Of a stretch of 64,000 nt of DNA, positions 8,616 to 17,271 are shown one piece after another. The stretch spans positions 3,162,001 to 3,226,000 of the forward strand of contig OZ241366.1 in the NCBI GenBank assembly GCA_965199905.1, written 5' to 3'. The DNA is from Ilyomonas sp965199905. GTDB taxonomy: Bacteria > Bacteroidota > Bacteroidia > Chitinophagales > Chitinophagaceae. Position numbers and translations under genes: made by a program. The notes under the pieces are model-generated. The model worked only from the letters and a program-made list of their open reading frames with translations, was not told the DNA's origin and ran no database searches. How positions within the stretch are numbered: position 1 is the stretch's first letter; each line of letters opens with the position of its first letter.

Positions 8616-8859
8616 TTTGTTTTTTGTTAGCTTTGAGCGTAACTAAGTGTTTTTTGGGATCAAAATCTTTTGCTGTTCCACTATCAATGCCTTCCTGAAT
8701 GGCTGTTTTTAAAGAAGCGATTTTGGTTTCTTCTTCCTCTAACAGCCTTAACCCGGCGCGGAGCACTTCGCTGGCGTTTTTGTATCGTCCTTCTGATATT
8801 TTTCCATCAACAAAATCATCAAAATAAGTTCCGAGGGAAACGGATGTGTTGCGGCTCAT
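8608..8859 (-). CDS. ParD-like antitoxin (ribbon-helix-helix, CC2985 type)
   Basis: Antitoxin partner of the ParE-like toxin, 83 aa from the ATG at 8859. The N-terminus MSRNTSVSLGTYFDDFVDGKIS begins with the ribbon-helix-helix DNA-binding fold (about residues 3-45: strand NTSVSLG, helix, YKNASEVLRAGLRLLEEEE). The acidic C-terminal tail wraps the toxin in relatives. A longer frame to 8901 exists, but the first 14 residues do not fit the family. The pair is expected to autoregulate through the RHH domain. It overlaps the toxin start. Confidence 0.92.
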   Translation of the reverse strand: MSRNTSVSLGTYFDDFVDGKISEGRYKNASEVLRAGLRLLEEEETKIASLKTAIQEGIDSGTAKDFDPKKHLVTLKANKKQNG

Positions 8860-8978
8860 GCTATTTGGTTTTGAAAGAATGAAGTTACCAATTTTTGGCA
8901 ATTAGAATCTGTTTGTCAGAGGTCTAAAACTTCACTTAAATAAAATGCCGGAGCTTTATATTTACTCATCGTTTTATT

Positions 8979-9418
8979 ATGAGAAAATACAATGGCTCAA
9001 TCTCAGTTACTGACTATGAAAAAGCCGTAAAAGAACTGACGAACAACCAAAAAAGGATATCTATAATGAGATTGTCAATCAGGATGAAAAAGAAGATGAA
9101 ATTGTGATTGTAAATAGGAAAGAATACAAACGCGATAACGTAACGATTGCTAAGTTAAAGCACCTGCAGGATTATAAATGCCAGTTATGTGGAATAACGA
9201 TTTTAAAGCAGGATGGAAGTTTCTATATCGAAGCGGCGCATATCGAAGCAAAACATAAAGGAGGGAAAGAAACAATAGAAAATATTCTTATTTTATGTCC
9301 TAACCATCATAAAGAGTTTGATTTCGGAACTATTAAAATTTTAAAGAGAGATAATTCGTATGTGCATTTTTCCCTAAACAGAAATGAGTATAAAGTGGAG
9401 TTCTCATTTAAAGAATAA
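8979..9418 (+). pseudogene. HNH endonuclease, interrupted by a one-base deletion in an A run
   Basis: The HNH domain is intact in the second part (frame from the GTG at 9104): a CxxC knuckle in YKCQLCG, then EAAHIEAKHKGG, NILILCPNHHKEFD, the standard restriction-type HNH pattern. The first part reads from ATG 8979 (MRKYNGSISVTDYEKAVKEL) and runs out of frame at a six-A run (9049-9054). One extra A would join both halves into a single protein of about 146 aa reading NNQKKDIYNEIVNQDEK across the junction. The gene is therefore frameshifted, mis-sequenced, or read by slippage on the A run. It could still make the catalytic domain from the internal GTG. Confidence 0.75.
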
Positions 9419-9422
9419 ATCA

Positions 9423-10049
9423 TTACCCCTCCACCAAAAAACAAAATACCTCTTTAGGTCCATGCACACCTACCACCAGCGTTTTTTCAATATCTGCCGT
9501 TCGGCTTGGTCCGGTAGCTAAGGTTATCAAAGAAGGCAAAGAAGAATATTTTTCCTGCACGTTTTGCAATGCATCTTTAATATCATAAACCAATTGGCTC
9601 GTGTAAGCAATACAGATATGCACCGGCGCATACACGCTCACTGTTCTGCCGCTTTGCTGCGCCGCACTCATTACAATACTACCTGTACGTGCAATAAGAG
9701 ATTCGCATGTTGTAATAGATGCATTACAATTCGCCAGATCATCCATATAAGAGTGCGGAAACTGGTGTTGAAGCAACAACTCACGAATGGCATCTTCGCG
9801 GCAATACAGATGCTTCCAGCCGCGCGCAGCAATCAATTGCCCAAGCTGCTGCACCATGTCGTTGTTATCCGCACAAAACACAAATCGCCCCTGCAGCTTT
9901 GTAAAGTTCTCAGCAAACTCTACTTCAACGTCCTGCTGCAGCGGCGTAAAAATATCTTTTGTGCCCTCGCTTTGCGGAAACGGAACAGGCACTGAGCCTG
10001 TCAGTGCCTGTCGTATTTTATTCAGAATGTTTTCTCTTGCGGTGCTCAT
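9423..10049 (-). CDS. LUD domain protein (LutC/YkgG type)
   Basis: 208-aa LUD-domain protein, similar to LutC, a subunit of the L-lactate oxidation complex LutABC. The N-terminal RENILNKIRQAL helix and the block DLANCNASITTCESLIARTGSIVMSAAQQSGRTVSVYAPVHI are typical. No lutA or lutB is nearby. It starts 6 bases after the ftsH stop, so it belongs to the rsfS-ftsH operon, an arrangement I recall from other Bacteroidota. A role in lactate use is therefore uncertain, and the stand-alone LUD protein may do something else. Confidence 0.85.
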   Translation of the reverse strand: MSTARENILNKIRQALTGSVPVPFPQSEGTKDIFTPLQQDVEVEFAENFTKLQGRFVFCADNNDMVQQLGQLIAARGWKHLYCREDAIRELLLQHQFPHSYMDDLANCNASITTCESLIARTGSIVMSAAQQSGRTVSVYAPVHICIAYTSQLVYDIKDALQNVQEKYSSLPSLITLATGPSRTADIEKTLVVGVHGPKEVFCFLVEG

Positions 10050-10055
10050 AGTTTG

Positions 10056-12131
10056 TTATGCAAGATTGGGAGCTTTAATGCTGCTGTCGTAAGGAGGAAC
10101 GCCTTCATCAATGGTTCCTTTTTCACGGTTTTCACTGTCATCTACCTCCAGCAATCTTTTCTCTTCGTAAGGGCGTTTGCCAATCAATTCTTCCACATCG
10201 CTTTTAAACAGAACTTCTTTTTCAAGTAACTGTTTTGCAAGCTTTTCAAGCTGCTCCCGTTTGTCATTCAGCAAAGCCTTGGTACGCTCGTAAGCAATAT
10301 CAATCATCTTCCTGGCTTCCTCATCTATCAGCTTGCCGGTTTCTTCACTGAATGGCTTGGTAAAAGTATTTTCAGCCTGCGGGTCGTAATAGCTGATATT
10401 ACCAATCTTATCGTTCATGCCATATACCGTAATCATCGAATAAGCCGTCTTTGTAATCTGCTGCAGATCATTGCTGGCGCCGGTAGATATTTTTCCGAAG
10501 AAAATTTCTTCTGCCGCCCGCCCGCCGAGCGTCATACAAATCTGGTCATTTAACTGATCTGTATTGTATAGATATTGCTCTTTTGGTGTGTACTGTGCAT
10601 AGCCTAAAGCTGCCGTTCCGCGAGGCACAATCGTCACTTTAAGCAAAGGATATGCATGCTCCAGGTACCAGCCGCAAATGGCATGTCCGGCTTCGTGGTA
10701 AGCAATAATTTCCTTTTCTTCCGGTGATATGATTTTATTCTTCTTTTCAAGTCCGCCTATTACCCGGTCAATCGCATCCTGAAAGTCGCTCATATCCACC
10801 GCATCCTTGCCTTTACGGGCAGCTATCAAGGCAGCTTCGTTACAAACGTTGGCAATATCAGCACCTGCAAAACCAGGCGTCTGTTCTGCCAGTTTATTAA
10901 TGTCAAGCGTCTGAGAAATCTTGATAGGTTTCAGATGCACCTTGAAAATCTGCTCACGACCTTTTACATCAGGGCGGTCTATTGATATCTGCCTGTCAAA
11001 ACGACCGGGACGAAGCAATGCTGTATCCAATACATCAGGACGGTTGGTAGCTGCAAGGATAATAATGCCGCTTTCGCCGCCAAAACCATCCATTTCTACC
11101 AGCAACTGGTTCAAAGTATTTTCACGCTCGTCATTGCTCATCATGGCGTTTCTGCCACGGGCACGACCGATTGCATCTATTTCGTCTATAAAAATTACAC
11201 ACGGTGATTTTTCGCGCGCCTGCTTAAACAAATCACGCACACGGCTGGCACCTACACCTACAAACAATTCCACAAAATCGGAACCGCTCATGCTGAAGAA
11301 TGGCACCTGCGCTTCGCCAGCCATCGCTTTCGCCAGCAAGGTTTTACCTGTGCCGGGAGGACCAATCAGCAAAGCTCCCTTTGGAATTTTACCGCCTAAT
11401 GCTGTATATTTCTTTGGGTTTTTCAGGAAATCAACAATTTCCATTACTTCCACTTTCGCTTCATCTAAGCCAGCAACATCTGTAAATGTGATATTTACCT
11501 TAGTGCCTTTTTCAAACAACTGGGCTTTCGATTTACCAATGTTGAATATGCCGCCTGGACCGCCGCCGCCGCCAGGGCCACCGCCTACTTTGCGCATCAG
11601 CAATACCCACAAGCCAGCCATCAGCAGGAAAGTAAACAGGATGTTTGCAATCGGGCCAAACCACTGTATTTCATCATCAACCAATTGCTTTGCCTGCGGC
11701 ATACCCGGATGTGCCTTGTAAAAGTCAGCCATCGAAGTATTAAAGCTTTCCCAATCCGTTACTTTAAATTCAAACAATGGGTTGTCAGCTTTCGACGCAT
11801 CTACCTGGTGGTTGAATTTTTCAGTGTAATAAGGTTTGTTCAGGCTGTCTTTCTTTATAAAAACACGAACCACATCTTTATTCCGTATTTGAAAAACCTG
11901 TTGTACATCACCTTGCGCCAGCATATTCTGCTGAAACTCCTGCAGAGTGGTTTGTGTCAGGTCAGGTGCGGTTTGTTTTAAATAGCCATAGCCCAATATG
12001 ATGGCAGCAATGATTGCATAAATCCAATATATGCTTAGCTTGGGTCCTTTCTTGCTATTTCCAGGGTCATTGCCTGAGCCGTTCCTGTCAAACAGGTTGG
12101 GCCGGTTGCTCTTCTTCTCTTCTTGTGACAT
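10056..12131 (-). CDS. ftsH: ATP-dependent zinc metalloprotease FtsH
   Basis: Membrane-anchored AAA+ protease, 691 aa. It has two transmembrane segments (about residues 32-50 and 158-180) flanking a periplasmic domain, then a glycine-rich linker of GGG repeats. The AAA module has Walker A GPPGTGKT, Walker B VIFIDEIDAIG, and the SRH with NRPDVLDTALLRPGRFDR. The zinc site HEAGH is in AYHEAGHAICGWYL. It degrades membrane and regulatory proteins. The order rsfS, ftsH, LUD on one strand with short gaps indicates an operon. Confidence 0.97.
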   Translation of the reverse strand: MSQEEKKSNRPNLFDRNGSGNDPGNSKKGPKLSIYWIYAIIAAIILGYGYLKQTAPDLTQTTLQEFQQNMLAQGDVQQVFQIRNKDVVRVFIKKDSLNKPYYTEKFNHQVDASKADNPLFEFKVTDWESFNTSMADFYKAHPGMPQAKQLVDDEIQWFGPIANILFTFLLMAGLWVLLMRKVGGGPGGGGGPGGIFNIGKSKAQLFEKGTKVNITFTDVAGLDEAKVEVMEIVDFLKNPKKYTALGGKIPKGALLIGPPGTGKTLLAKAMAGEAQVPFFSMSGSDFVELFVGVGASRVRDLFKQAREKSPCVIFIDEIDAIGRARGRNAMMSNDERENTLNQLLVEMDGFGGESGIIILAATNRPDVLDTALLRPGRFDRQISIDRPDVKGREQIFKVHLKPIKISQTLDINKLAEQTPGFAGADIANVCNEAALIAARKGKDAVDMSDFQDAIDRVIGGLEKKNKIISPEEKEIIAYHEAGHAICGWYLEHAYPLLKVTIVPRGTAALGYAQYTPKEQYLYNTDQLNDQICMTLGGRAAEEIFFGKISTGASNDLQQITKTAYSMITVYGMNDKIGNISYYDPQAENTFTKPFSEETGKLIDEEARKMIDIAYERTKALLNDKREQLEKLAKQLLEKEVLFKSDVEELIGKRPYEEKRLLEVDDSENREKGTIDEGVPPYDSSIKAPNLA

Positions 12132-12164
12132 ATCAGTTCTTCCGAAAATTGTTTAAATGAATTT

Positions 12165-12572
12165 TTAATCCTCGTGTTCCTTCACACCGGCATCGCTCCA
12201 CATTTCTTCCAGCCTGTAAAACTTACGCGTATCGGGCTGCATTATATGAACTACCACGTTTACATAATCTATCAGCACCCATTGCAGCGATTGATAACCT
12301 TCGCGCTTGTAAGGGTTTTCGCCGCATTCCAGCTTCACCTGGTCTTCAATATTATCAGCAATTGCCTTTATCTGGATACTGCTGGTAGCTTCACAAATCA
12401 CAAAAAAATCAGACACCGCTTCAGGAATTTTGCGCAGGTCAAGAGAAATAATATTCTCTCCTTTTTTGCCCTGAATTGCCTTAATAATGGTTTTAAAAAG
12501 TCGTGAATTCGTGGTCAGCTTTCCTGTTTTCTTAACGGTGCGTGAAGCCAAAGCGGATAATGGTGCCAACAA
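12165..12572 (-). CDS. rsfS: Ribosome silencing factor RsfS
   Basis: RsfS/Iojap family, 135 aa. It binds ribosomal protein L14 and blocks subunit joining under nutrient limitation. Family signatures are GENIISLDLRKIPEAVSDFFVICEATSSIQIKAIADNIED and WVLIDYVNVVVHIMQPDTRKFYRLEEMWSDA. The N-terminal 20-25 residues are extra and may reflect a later start. It heads the ftsH operon (33-base gap) and is divergent from birA. Confidence 0.94.
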   Translation of the reverse strand: MLAPLSALASRTVKKTGKLTTNSRLFKTIIKAIQGKKGENIISLDLRKIPEAVSDFFVICEATSSIQIKAIADNIEDQVKLECGENPYKREGYQSLQWVLIDYVNVVVHIMQPDTRKFYRLEEMWSDAGVKEHED

Positions 12573-12772
12573 ATAAAAAGATTTTAAATAATGTGATTAT
12601 ATTTTTCTCCTTTCAGTAATCTGAACGAAGATAAACGATCAGTTGCTTTTTACATTTGCTATGGCGGCTGGTACAATCGTTCAGCCGCATTTTGTTTTAT
12701 CATCAGAACTTTGTTTTCGCCTGCTCTGATAACGATTGAAAACCTAAATTCCTTTATAGCAAATGTATATAA

Positions 12773-12780
12773 TAAATTTG
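12773..12780 (+). promoter_or_regulatory. Candidate -7 box for birA
   Basis: TAAATTTG, a perfect match to TAnnTTTG, 14 bases before the ATG at 12795. It would give a very short leader and argues against the longer frame from 12711. No convincing TTG -33 element is visible at the right spacing. Confidence 0.45.
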
Positions 12781-12794
12781 CCCCGAATTTATCT

Positions 12795-13559
12795 ATGCAA
12801 AGTATTGGTAAACCTTTCACAGAACTTGAGGCGGTGGACAGCACCAACAACTATGCCATGGCAGCCGCTAAAAACGGCACTGCCAAATGGGGCGAAGCCT
12901 GGTTTGCACACCGCCAGACAAAGGGCAAAGGCAGCCGCGGAAAAAGCTGGACTACCGGCGCTGCCGAAAACATTGCCTTGTCTGTTTTACTGCCGCCTCC
13001 ACCATCCATTTTCTTCTCCGAAAGCTTCTATTTCACAGCATCTGTTGCTCTCGCCTCCCACGATTTATTTCTCAAATATGCTACCAGTGATGTCTTCATA
13101 AAATGGCCGAACGACATCTATTGGCGTGACAGAAAGGCAGCGGGCATCCTCATCGAAAATAGTTTCCGTGGCAGCCTCTGGCAATTCAGCATTGCCGGCA
13201 TTGGTATAAACATCAATCAGACAGACTTCGATACGGTAATCCTGAATCCTGTTTCCCTCAAACAAATTACCGGAAAAACCTATGATACAATTTTTTTAGC
13301 AAAGGAGCTTTGCGGGCATCTCCAAACCCGCTACAACCAGTTAGTAAAAGATAAAACAAGCATTCTTGAGGATTATAATAACAGGCTCTACAAATGTGGA
13401 CAACAGGTGACTCTTAAAAAAGCCACTGCCGTTTTCCAGGGTGTTATTATGGGTGTAAATAAAGATGGCTTGCTTGAAGTAGATAACGAACTTCAACACC
13501 AGTTCAGTTTTGGCGAAATTGAATGGGTGATACCATTCTCTGCCTCAAAACATGATTAA
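12795..13559 (+). CDS. birA: Biotin--[acetyl-CoA-carboxylase] ligase
   Basis: Biotin protein ligase without the N-terminal regulatory HTH domain, 254 aa from the ATG at 12795. It activates biotin as biotinyl-AMP and attaches it to the acetyl-CoA carboxylase carrier. Motifs: LEAVDSTNNYA near the N-terminus, the biotinyl-AMP loop GKGSRGKSW, KWPNDIYW, KAAGILIE and IAGIGININQ. The small C-terminal SH3-like domain is present. The start at 12795 is preferred over 12711 because a -7 box ends 14 bases before it and the family begins here. It is divergent from rsfS. Confidence 0.93.
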   Translation: MQSIGKPFTELEAVDSTNNYAMAAAKNGTAKWGEAWFAHRQTKGKGSRGKSWTTGAAENIALSVLLPPPPSIFFSESFYFTASVALASHDLFLKYATSDVFIKWPNDIYWRDRKAAGILIENSFRGSLWQFSIAGIGININQTDFDTVILNPVSLKQITGKTYDTIFLAKELCGHLQTRYNQLVKDKTSILEDYNNRLYKCGQQVTLKKATAVFQGVIMGVNKDGLLEVDNELQHQFSFGEIEWVIPFSASKHD

Positions 13560-13589
13560 AGTCAAAAGAAACTTTTCGTCGTTCGCCAA

Positions 13590-13907
13590 TCACCGAAACA
13601 CCACCTTATCCAACAACCTCCCATCTTTTTCCAAACTCCTCGCCTCTCTCTCAAACCGGTTATCAACATATCCATTACGCATACTATCTGCCAAATACAA
13701 CCACCAAAACAGCAGCACTCCATATTTTTGATATTGCAGCACATGCACTACTTCATGTCTTACCCATCCCGCATCCGCCAAAAACTCCGCTCTCGATGCA
13801 CCCCACAAATAAATCGTCCGCCCCACTACAATCGCCGCATTCGGCTTCATAATCCATCCCGCAGCTACCATCGCCAACCTGCTATTCTCCCTGATGAAAA
13901 CAACCAT
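13590..13907 (-). CDS. Small HExxH protein (DUF4157-like)
   Basis: 105-aa protein with a zinc-protease-like motif HEVVHVLQYQKYG at about residues 51-63, followed by a hydrophobic stretch (VLLFWWLYLADSMRNG) and a conserved-looking NRFEREAR near the C-terminus that could supply a third ligand. The order (motif, hydrophobic segment, FExEAR) matches small Bacteroidota proteins annotated with DUF4157. Whether it is an active peptidase is unknown. The frame stays open for about 16 codons upstream of 13907, so the start is uncertain. It is convergent with birA, with only about 30 bases between the stops. Confidence 0.65.
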   Translation of the reverse strand: MVVFIRENSRLAMVAAGWIMKPNAAIVVGRTIYLWGASRAEFLADAGWVRHEVVHVLQYQKYGVLLFWWLYLADSMRNGYVDNRFEREARSLEKDGRLLDKVVFR

Positions 13908-14246
13908 ACAATCAGCCTTTCCAAAACTAAACCAACTACCAGCCCAAATACCTGATCACCCCACATACACGCACCCAACACCGAAATTCACCTTGGGTTA
14001 AAATGCCCTTACCCGCAGCAGCACCGCTGCCTAATTGAAACCCGTGCATGGAATTAGCGTAGCGATTTCAATCGAGGCGATTAAAAATCACGATTACCAA
14101 AATAACCAAGCAAAGCGCTCATGAATACTAATAAAGATCATTAGACTCATTTATAACTTCTTTGCCATTTTCTTCGGGGGAGAAGAAAGTATCAGTGGAT
14201 AAACAAAACACTCATTGCAAACAAGACATCAACCAAATCACCAACC
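13908..14246. other. Gene-free stretch
   Basis: About 340 bases with no convincing gene. The plus strand is strikingly pyrimidine- and A/C-rich up to about 13990. I see no hairpin terminator or repeat shared with the rest of the window. Confidence 0.5.
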
Positions 14247-14254
14247 TACATTTG
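14247..14254 (+). promoter_or_regulatory. Candidate -7 box for the GH144 gene
   Basis: TACATTTG, a perfect TAnnTTTG match, 22 bases before the ATG at 14277. No -33 TTG at the usual spacing was found. Confidence 0.45.
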
Positions 14255-14276
14255 TACTGTCACAAATCATCACCAT

Positions 14277-15629
14277 ATGAAAAAAATCATCTTTCTCCTC
14301 TCCATACTGATAGCCATAACCGCCATCGCTCAAAAACATAAATCTTCCCAACCTTCCAAACTCAAATCATTCAATCCAAAAGACCGCCCGAAAAACCTCT
14401 CCGACTCCGCCCTTCTCGATCTCGTTCAAAAACAAACCTTTAAATACTTCTGGGACTTTGCTCATCCCGTTTCCGGTCTTGCGCGCGAGCGTAGCAATGT
14501 GGCTTACGATTATGGCAACGAAGTTGTTACCACCGGCGGTTCCGGTTTCGGCATCATGGCTATCATCGTTGCCACCGACCGCAAATTTATTACCCGCGAT
14601 ACTGCCGTTGCCCACCTCCTCAAAACTGTAAAGTTTCTTTCCAAGGCAAATAGCTATCATGGCGTATTTCCGCATTGGCTGGATGGTGCCACGGGCAAAA
14701 CCATTCCCTTCGGGCGAAAGGATGACGGCGGCGACCTTGTGGAAACCTCCTTCCTCTTCCAGGGTCTACTCTGCGCCCGACAGTATTTCAATGACACCAT
14801 ACCCCGTGAGCAGGAGCTTCGCAACCGCATCACCTGGCTCTGGAACGAAGTGGAATGGAACTGGCATACCCGCGACGGGCTCGACCTCCTCTACTGGCAC
14901 TGGAGCCCCAACAACGGCTGGGCTATGAACTTCGAGCTTCGTGGTTACAATGAAACCCTTATTACTTACATTCTCGCCGCTTCTTCGCCCAACTATTCCA
15001 TTAGCCGCAAGGTGTACACCAACTGCTGGGCGCAGAGCAACCACTTCCGCAATGGCAAGCTTTTTTACGGTATTAACCTTCCGCTTGGGTTTGATTATGG
15101 CGGACCTCTCTTCTTCACCCATTATTCTTTTCTCGGGCTTAACCCTCACGATCTTAAGGATGAGTATGCGGACTACTGGGAGCAGAACGTCAACCATACG
15201 CTTATTAACTACAAGCATTGCGTTCTCAATCCCCTCCGTTTCGAGGGCTATTCCGATAGCTGCTGGGGGCTTACCGCCTGCGATACTTACGACGGCTACA
15301 ATGCCTTCTCGCCTACCAACGATGATGGTACCATTGCGCCTACCGCTGCCCTTTCCGCCATGCCTTACACGCCTGAGCAGAGCATGAAAGCGCTCCGCCA
15401 TTTCTATTACGATCTCGGCGACAGCTTGTGGGGACAATACGGCTTTAAGGATGCTTTTAATCAAAGCCATCATTGGGTGGCGGATTCTTATTTAGCCATC
15501 GACCAGGGACCGGAGATTGTGATGATTGAAAACTACCGGAGCGGCTTGCTGTGGAAGCTGTTTATGAGCATCCCGGAGATACAGAATGGGTTGAAGAAAT
15601 TGGAGTTTGAAAGTCCATGGGTGAAGTGA
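14277..15629 (+). CDS. Secreted glycoside hydrolase, GH144 (glucoamylase-like, beta-1,2-glucanase type)
   Basis: 450 aa with a signal peptide (MKKIIFLLSILIAITAIAQ, cut after AQ). The body is the glycoamylase-like (alpha/alpha)6 domain: LLDLVQKQTFKYFWDFAHPVSGLARER, VTTGGSGFGIMAIIVATDR, GDLVETSFLFQGLL, WHWSPNNGW, NPLRFEGYSDSCWGLTACD and DQGPEIVMIENYRSGLLW. Characterised relatives in Chitinophaga are endo-beta-1,2-glucanases (GH144), so the likely substrate is beta-1,2-glucan, although related enzymes have other specificities. No SusC/SusD pair or other glycosidase is next to it. Codon use is visibly C-rich in the first two thirds. Confidence 0.88.
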   Translation: MKKIIFLLSILIAITAIAQKHKSSQPSKLKSFNPKDRPKNLSDSALLDLVQKQTFKYFWDFAHPVSGLARERSNVAYDYGNEVVTTGGSGFGIMAIIVATDRKFITRDTAVAHLLKTVKFLSKANSYHGVFPHWLDGATGKTIPFGRKDDGGDLVETSFLFQGLLCARQYFNDTIPREQELRNRITWLWNEVEWNWHTRDGLDLLYWHWSPNNGWAMNFELRGYNETLITYILAASSPNYSISRKVYTNCWAQSNHFRNGKLFYGINLPLGFDYGGPLFFTHYSFLGLNPHDLKDEYADYWEQNVNHTLINYKHCVLNPLRFEGYSDSCWGLTACDTYDGYNAFSPTNDDGTIAPTAALSAMPYTPEQSMKALRHFYYDLGDSLWGQYGFKDAFNQSHHWVADSYLAIDQGPEIVMIENYRSGLLWKLFMSIPEIQNGLKKLEFESPWVK

Positions 15630-15650
15630 GAAAAGGAGATGAGTAACAAC

Positions 15651-15902
15651 ATTTGTATTCAATACACGTAGCCGGGCAGACCGATGCAGAATGGTTTTAT
15701 TGAACGTTTTAACAGGGTATACCGGGAAGCTGTATTGGATGCTTATCTCTTCTTTGACTTGCATGAGGTAAGGCAGTTAAATAGAGAATGGATGGAGGAA
15801 TACAACCTGAGAAGACCACACGAAGCACTCGATAACATGACACCTCACGAGTACAAAAACAAAGCCGACGAAAAGAAAAAACATCAGCCAAATACTGTCT
15901 GA
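15651..15902 (+). pseudogene. IS3-family transposase (OrfB) C-terminal remnant
   Basis: Only the end of an integrase-core transposase survives: IQYT, a TAG stop at 15669-15671, then PGRPMQNGFIERFNRVYREAVLDAYLF and YNLRRPHEALDNMTPHEY. The Glu in FIERFN is the last residue of the DDE triad, and the two Asp residues and everything upstream are missing. The TAG replaces a Gln codon expected before PGRPMQN. It lies 22 bases after the GH144 gene. The right IS end is recognisable just after it. Confidence 0.85.
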
Positions 15903-17106
15903 CTTTTGGGGTACTTACACTCTTGCATTATCCTTCCTTTTGAAATATTAAGAACTATAAAAGAACCTATTGCTGTAATTGAAAAAATTGTCACCATCGG
16001 AATCAAAGAATCTTTTACAAATATTCCCACAATGAATGAAGTTAAAGCACCCAATCCAAGTTGAATAGCACCGATCAATGAGGATGCACTTCCTGCGTTT
16101 GTAGAAAAAGGAGCAAGACTTAATCCGGCACAATTGGGGTTGGAAATACCTAAACACGTTAGAAAAAGAAACAGCATAGCTATTGTACTGTACAATCCCA
16201 AAAGATTAGTCGTTGCCAAAAGCAGAAATAAAATACTAATGCAACTTTGAAATATTAAAGCCCCGAAAACTAATTGTTGACTTGAAAATGTTTTGAGCAA
16301 TACTCCATTCAGTTGCCCTGAACCAATAAAACTTATTGACATCAGGGCAAAAATAATTCCGTAGGTTTTAGCATCTACTTTAAAAATCGACATAAACAAA
16401 ACTGGCGATGCAGAAATGTAGCTAAACAATCCGGCAAATGCGATGGCACCTGAAAGTGCGTAGGTATAAAATTGCGGCGTACGCAAAATTTCCCAGTAAT
16501 TAGCAAGAATAGGTATTGGCTTTAACGACACAGAAGCATTGGGTTTATCTCTGTTGGGAAGCCCAATCATGGATGCGATTAATATAATAATTCCCAGGCA
16601 CATCAATATTAAAAAAACGGTGTGCCACCCGTAAGCCTGTGTAATAAATCCGCCGATTGTTGGTGCCAACAAAGGCGATAAGCCTACAACAAGCATGAGT
16701 TTGGAAAATATTTTCGGTGTGTCTTTTTCAGCGAAATAGCTTGGAACCATAGCTACCGATGCAACGATGGCCGAGCAAGTGCCAATGGCCTGAAGCAAAC
16801 GCAATGCAATAAATGTGTCAATATCTTTTACCAATACGCAACCTAAAGAAGCCAAAATATAAAGAAGCATTCCAATAAATAATGGTTTCTTTCCACCAAA
16901 GCGGTCTAACAGGGGCCATACAATAACTGGCCTGCAGAAATACCAATGAAATAACTCGACAATGTCAGGGAAACAGTAGCGGTAGAAGTGTGTAAATCTT
17001 TTGCGATACTTGCAAAACCTGGCAAATACATATCTATAGAGAATGGGCCAATAGCGGTAAGCAAACCCAATAGGAAAACGATTTTTAAATATTCCTTTTT
17101 TTGCAT
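15884..17106 (-). pseudogene. Bcr/CflA family drug efflux MFS transporter, frameshifted
   Basis: The N-terminal part (from ATG 17106: MQKKEYLKIVFLLGLLTAIGPFSIDMYLPGF, ending GQLLYGP) and the C-terminal part (from LLDRFGGKKPLFIGMLLYILASLG, 10-11 more membrane helices) lie in different frames. They join at a four-C run (minus strand; plus 16912-16915). One extra C would restore GQLLYGPLLDRFG, the conserved loop 2-3 motif of MFS pumps. The protein would be about 407 aa with 12 helices. The last dozen codons (CKYPKSQTVFG) are read from the IS3 end, so the native C-terminus has been replaced. It is probably inactive unless the frameshift is a sequencing error. Confidence 0.85.
15893..15919. mobile_element. 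Right terminal inverted repeat of the IS3 remnant
   Basis: TACTGTCTGACTTTTGGGG followed by TACTTACA. It resembles the inner part of many IS3-family right ends, where AAAAGTCAGACAGTA reads inward. No matching left end exists in the window, so the element is a truncated fossil. Confidence 0.6.
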
Positions 17107-17217
17107 CCTGTAATTGTTAAACGATTTTTTTGTTTGAAAGTGGGGCGTAAGAAACGGTAGCATTAAAGGAATAAAATCAACGCTCAAAGCGTTGATTTTC
17201 CAATTTATTATTTTATA

Positions 17218-17250
17218 AAAAAGGCTGTCTCGAAAGATAGAGACAGCCCA
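17218..17250 (-). terminator. Rho-independent terminator after the NAD(P)-binding gene
   Basis: Perfect stem GGCTGTCTC (17223-17231) with GAGACAGCC (17240-17248), loop of eight. On the minus strand it is followed by a T-run (TTTTTTATAAAA). It separates the NAD(P)-binding gene from the downstream MFS gene. Confidence 0.85.
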
Positions 17251-17271
17251 CTATTACTCCATTAATTCGTT

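Noticed and set aside
8979..9110. Programmed -1 ribosomal frameshift site in the HNH gene
   Set aside because: The A6 run is present, but in the zero frame the codons are CAA AAA AGG, not the canonical A AAA AAG heptamer, and no stimulatory pseudoknot is evident. A one-base deletion is simpler.
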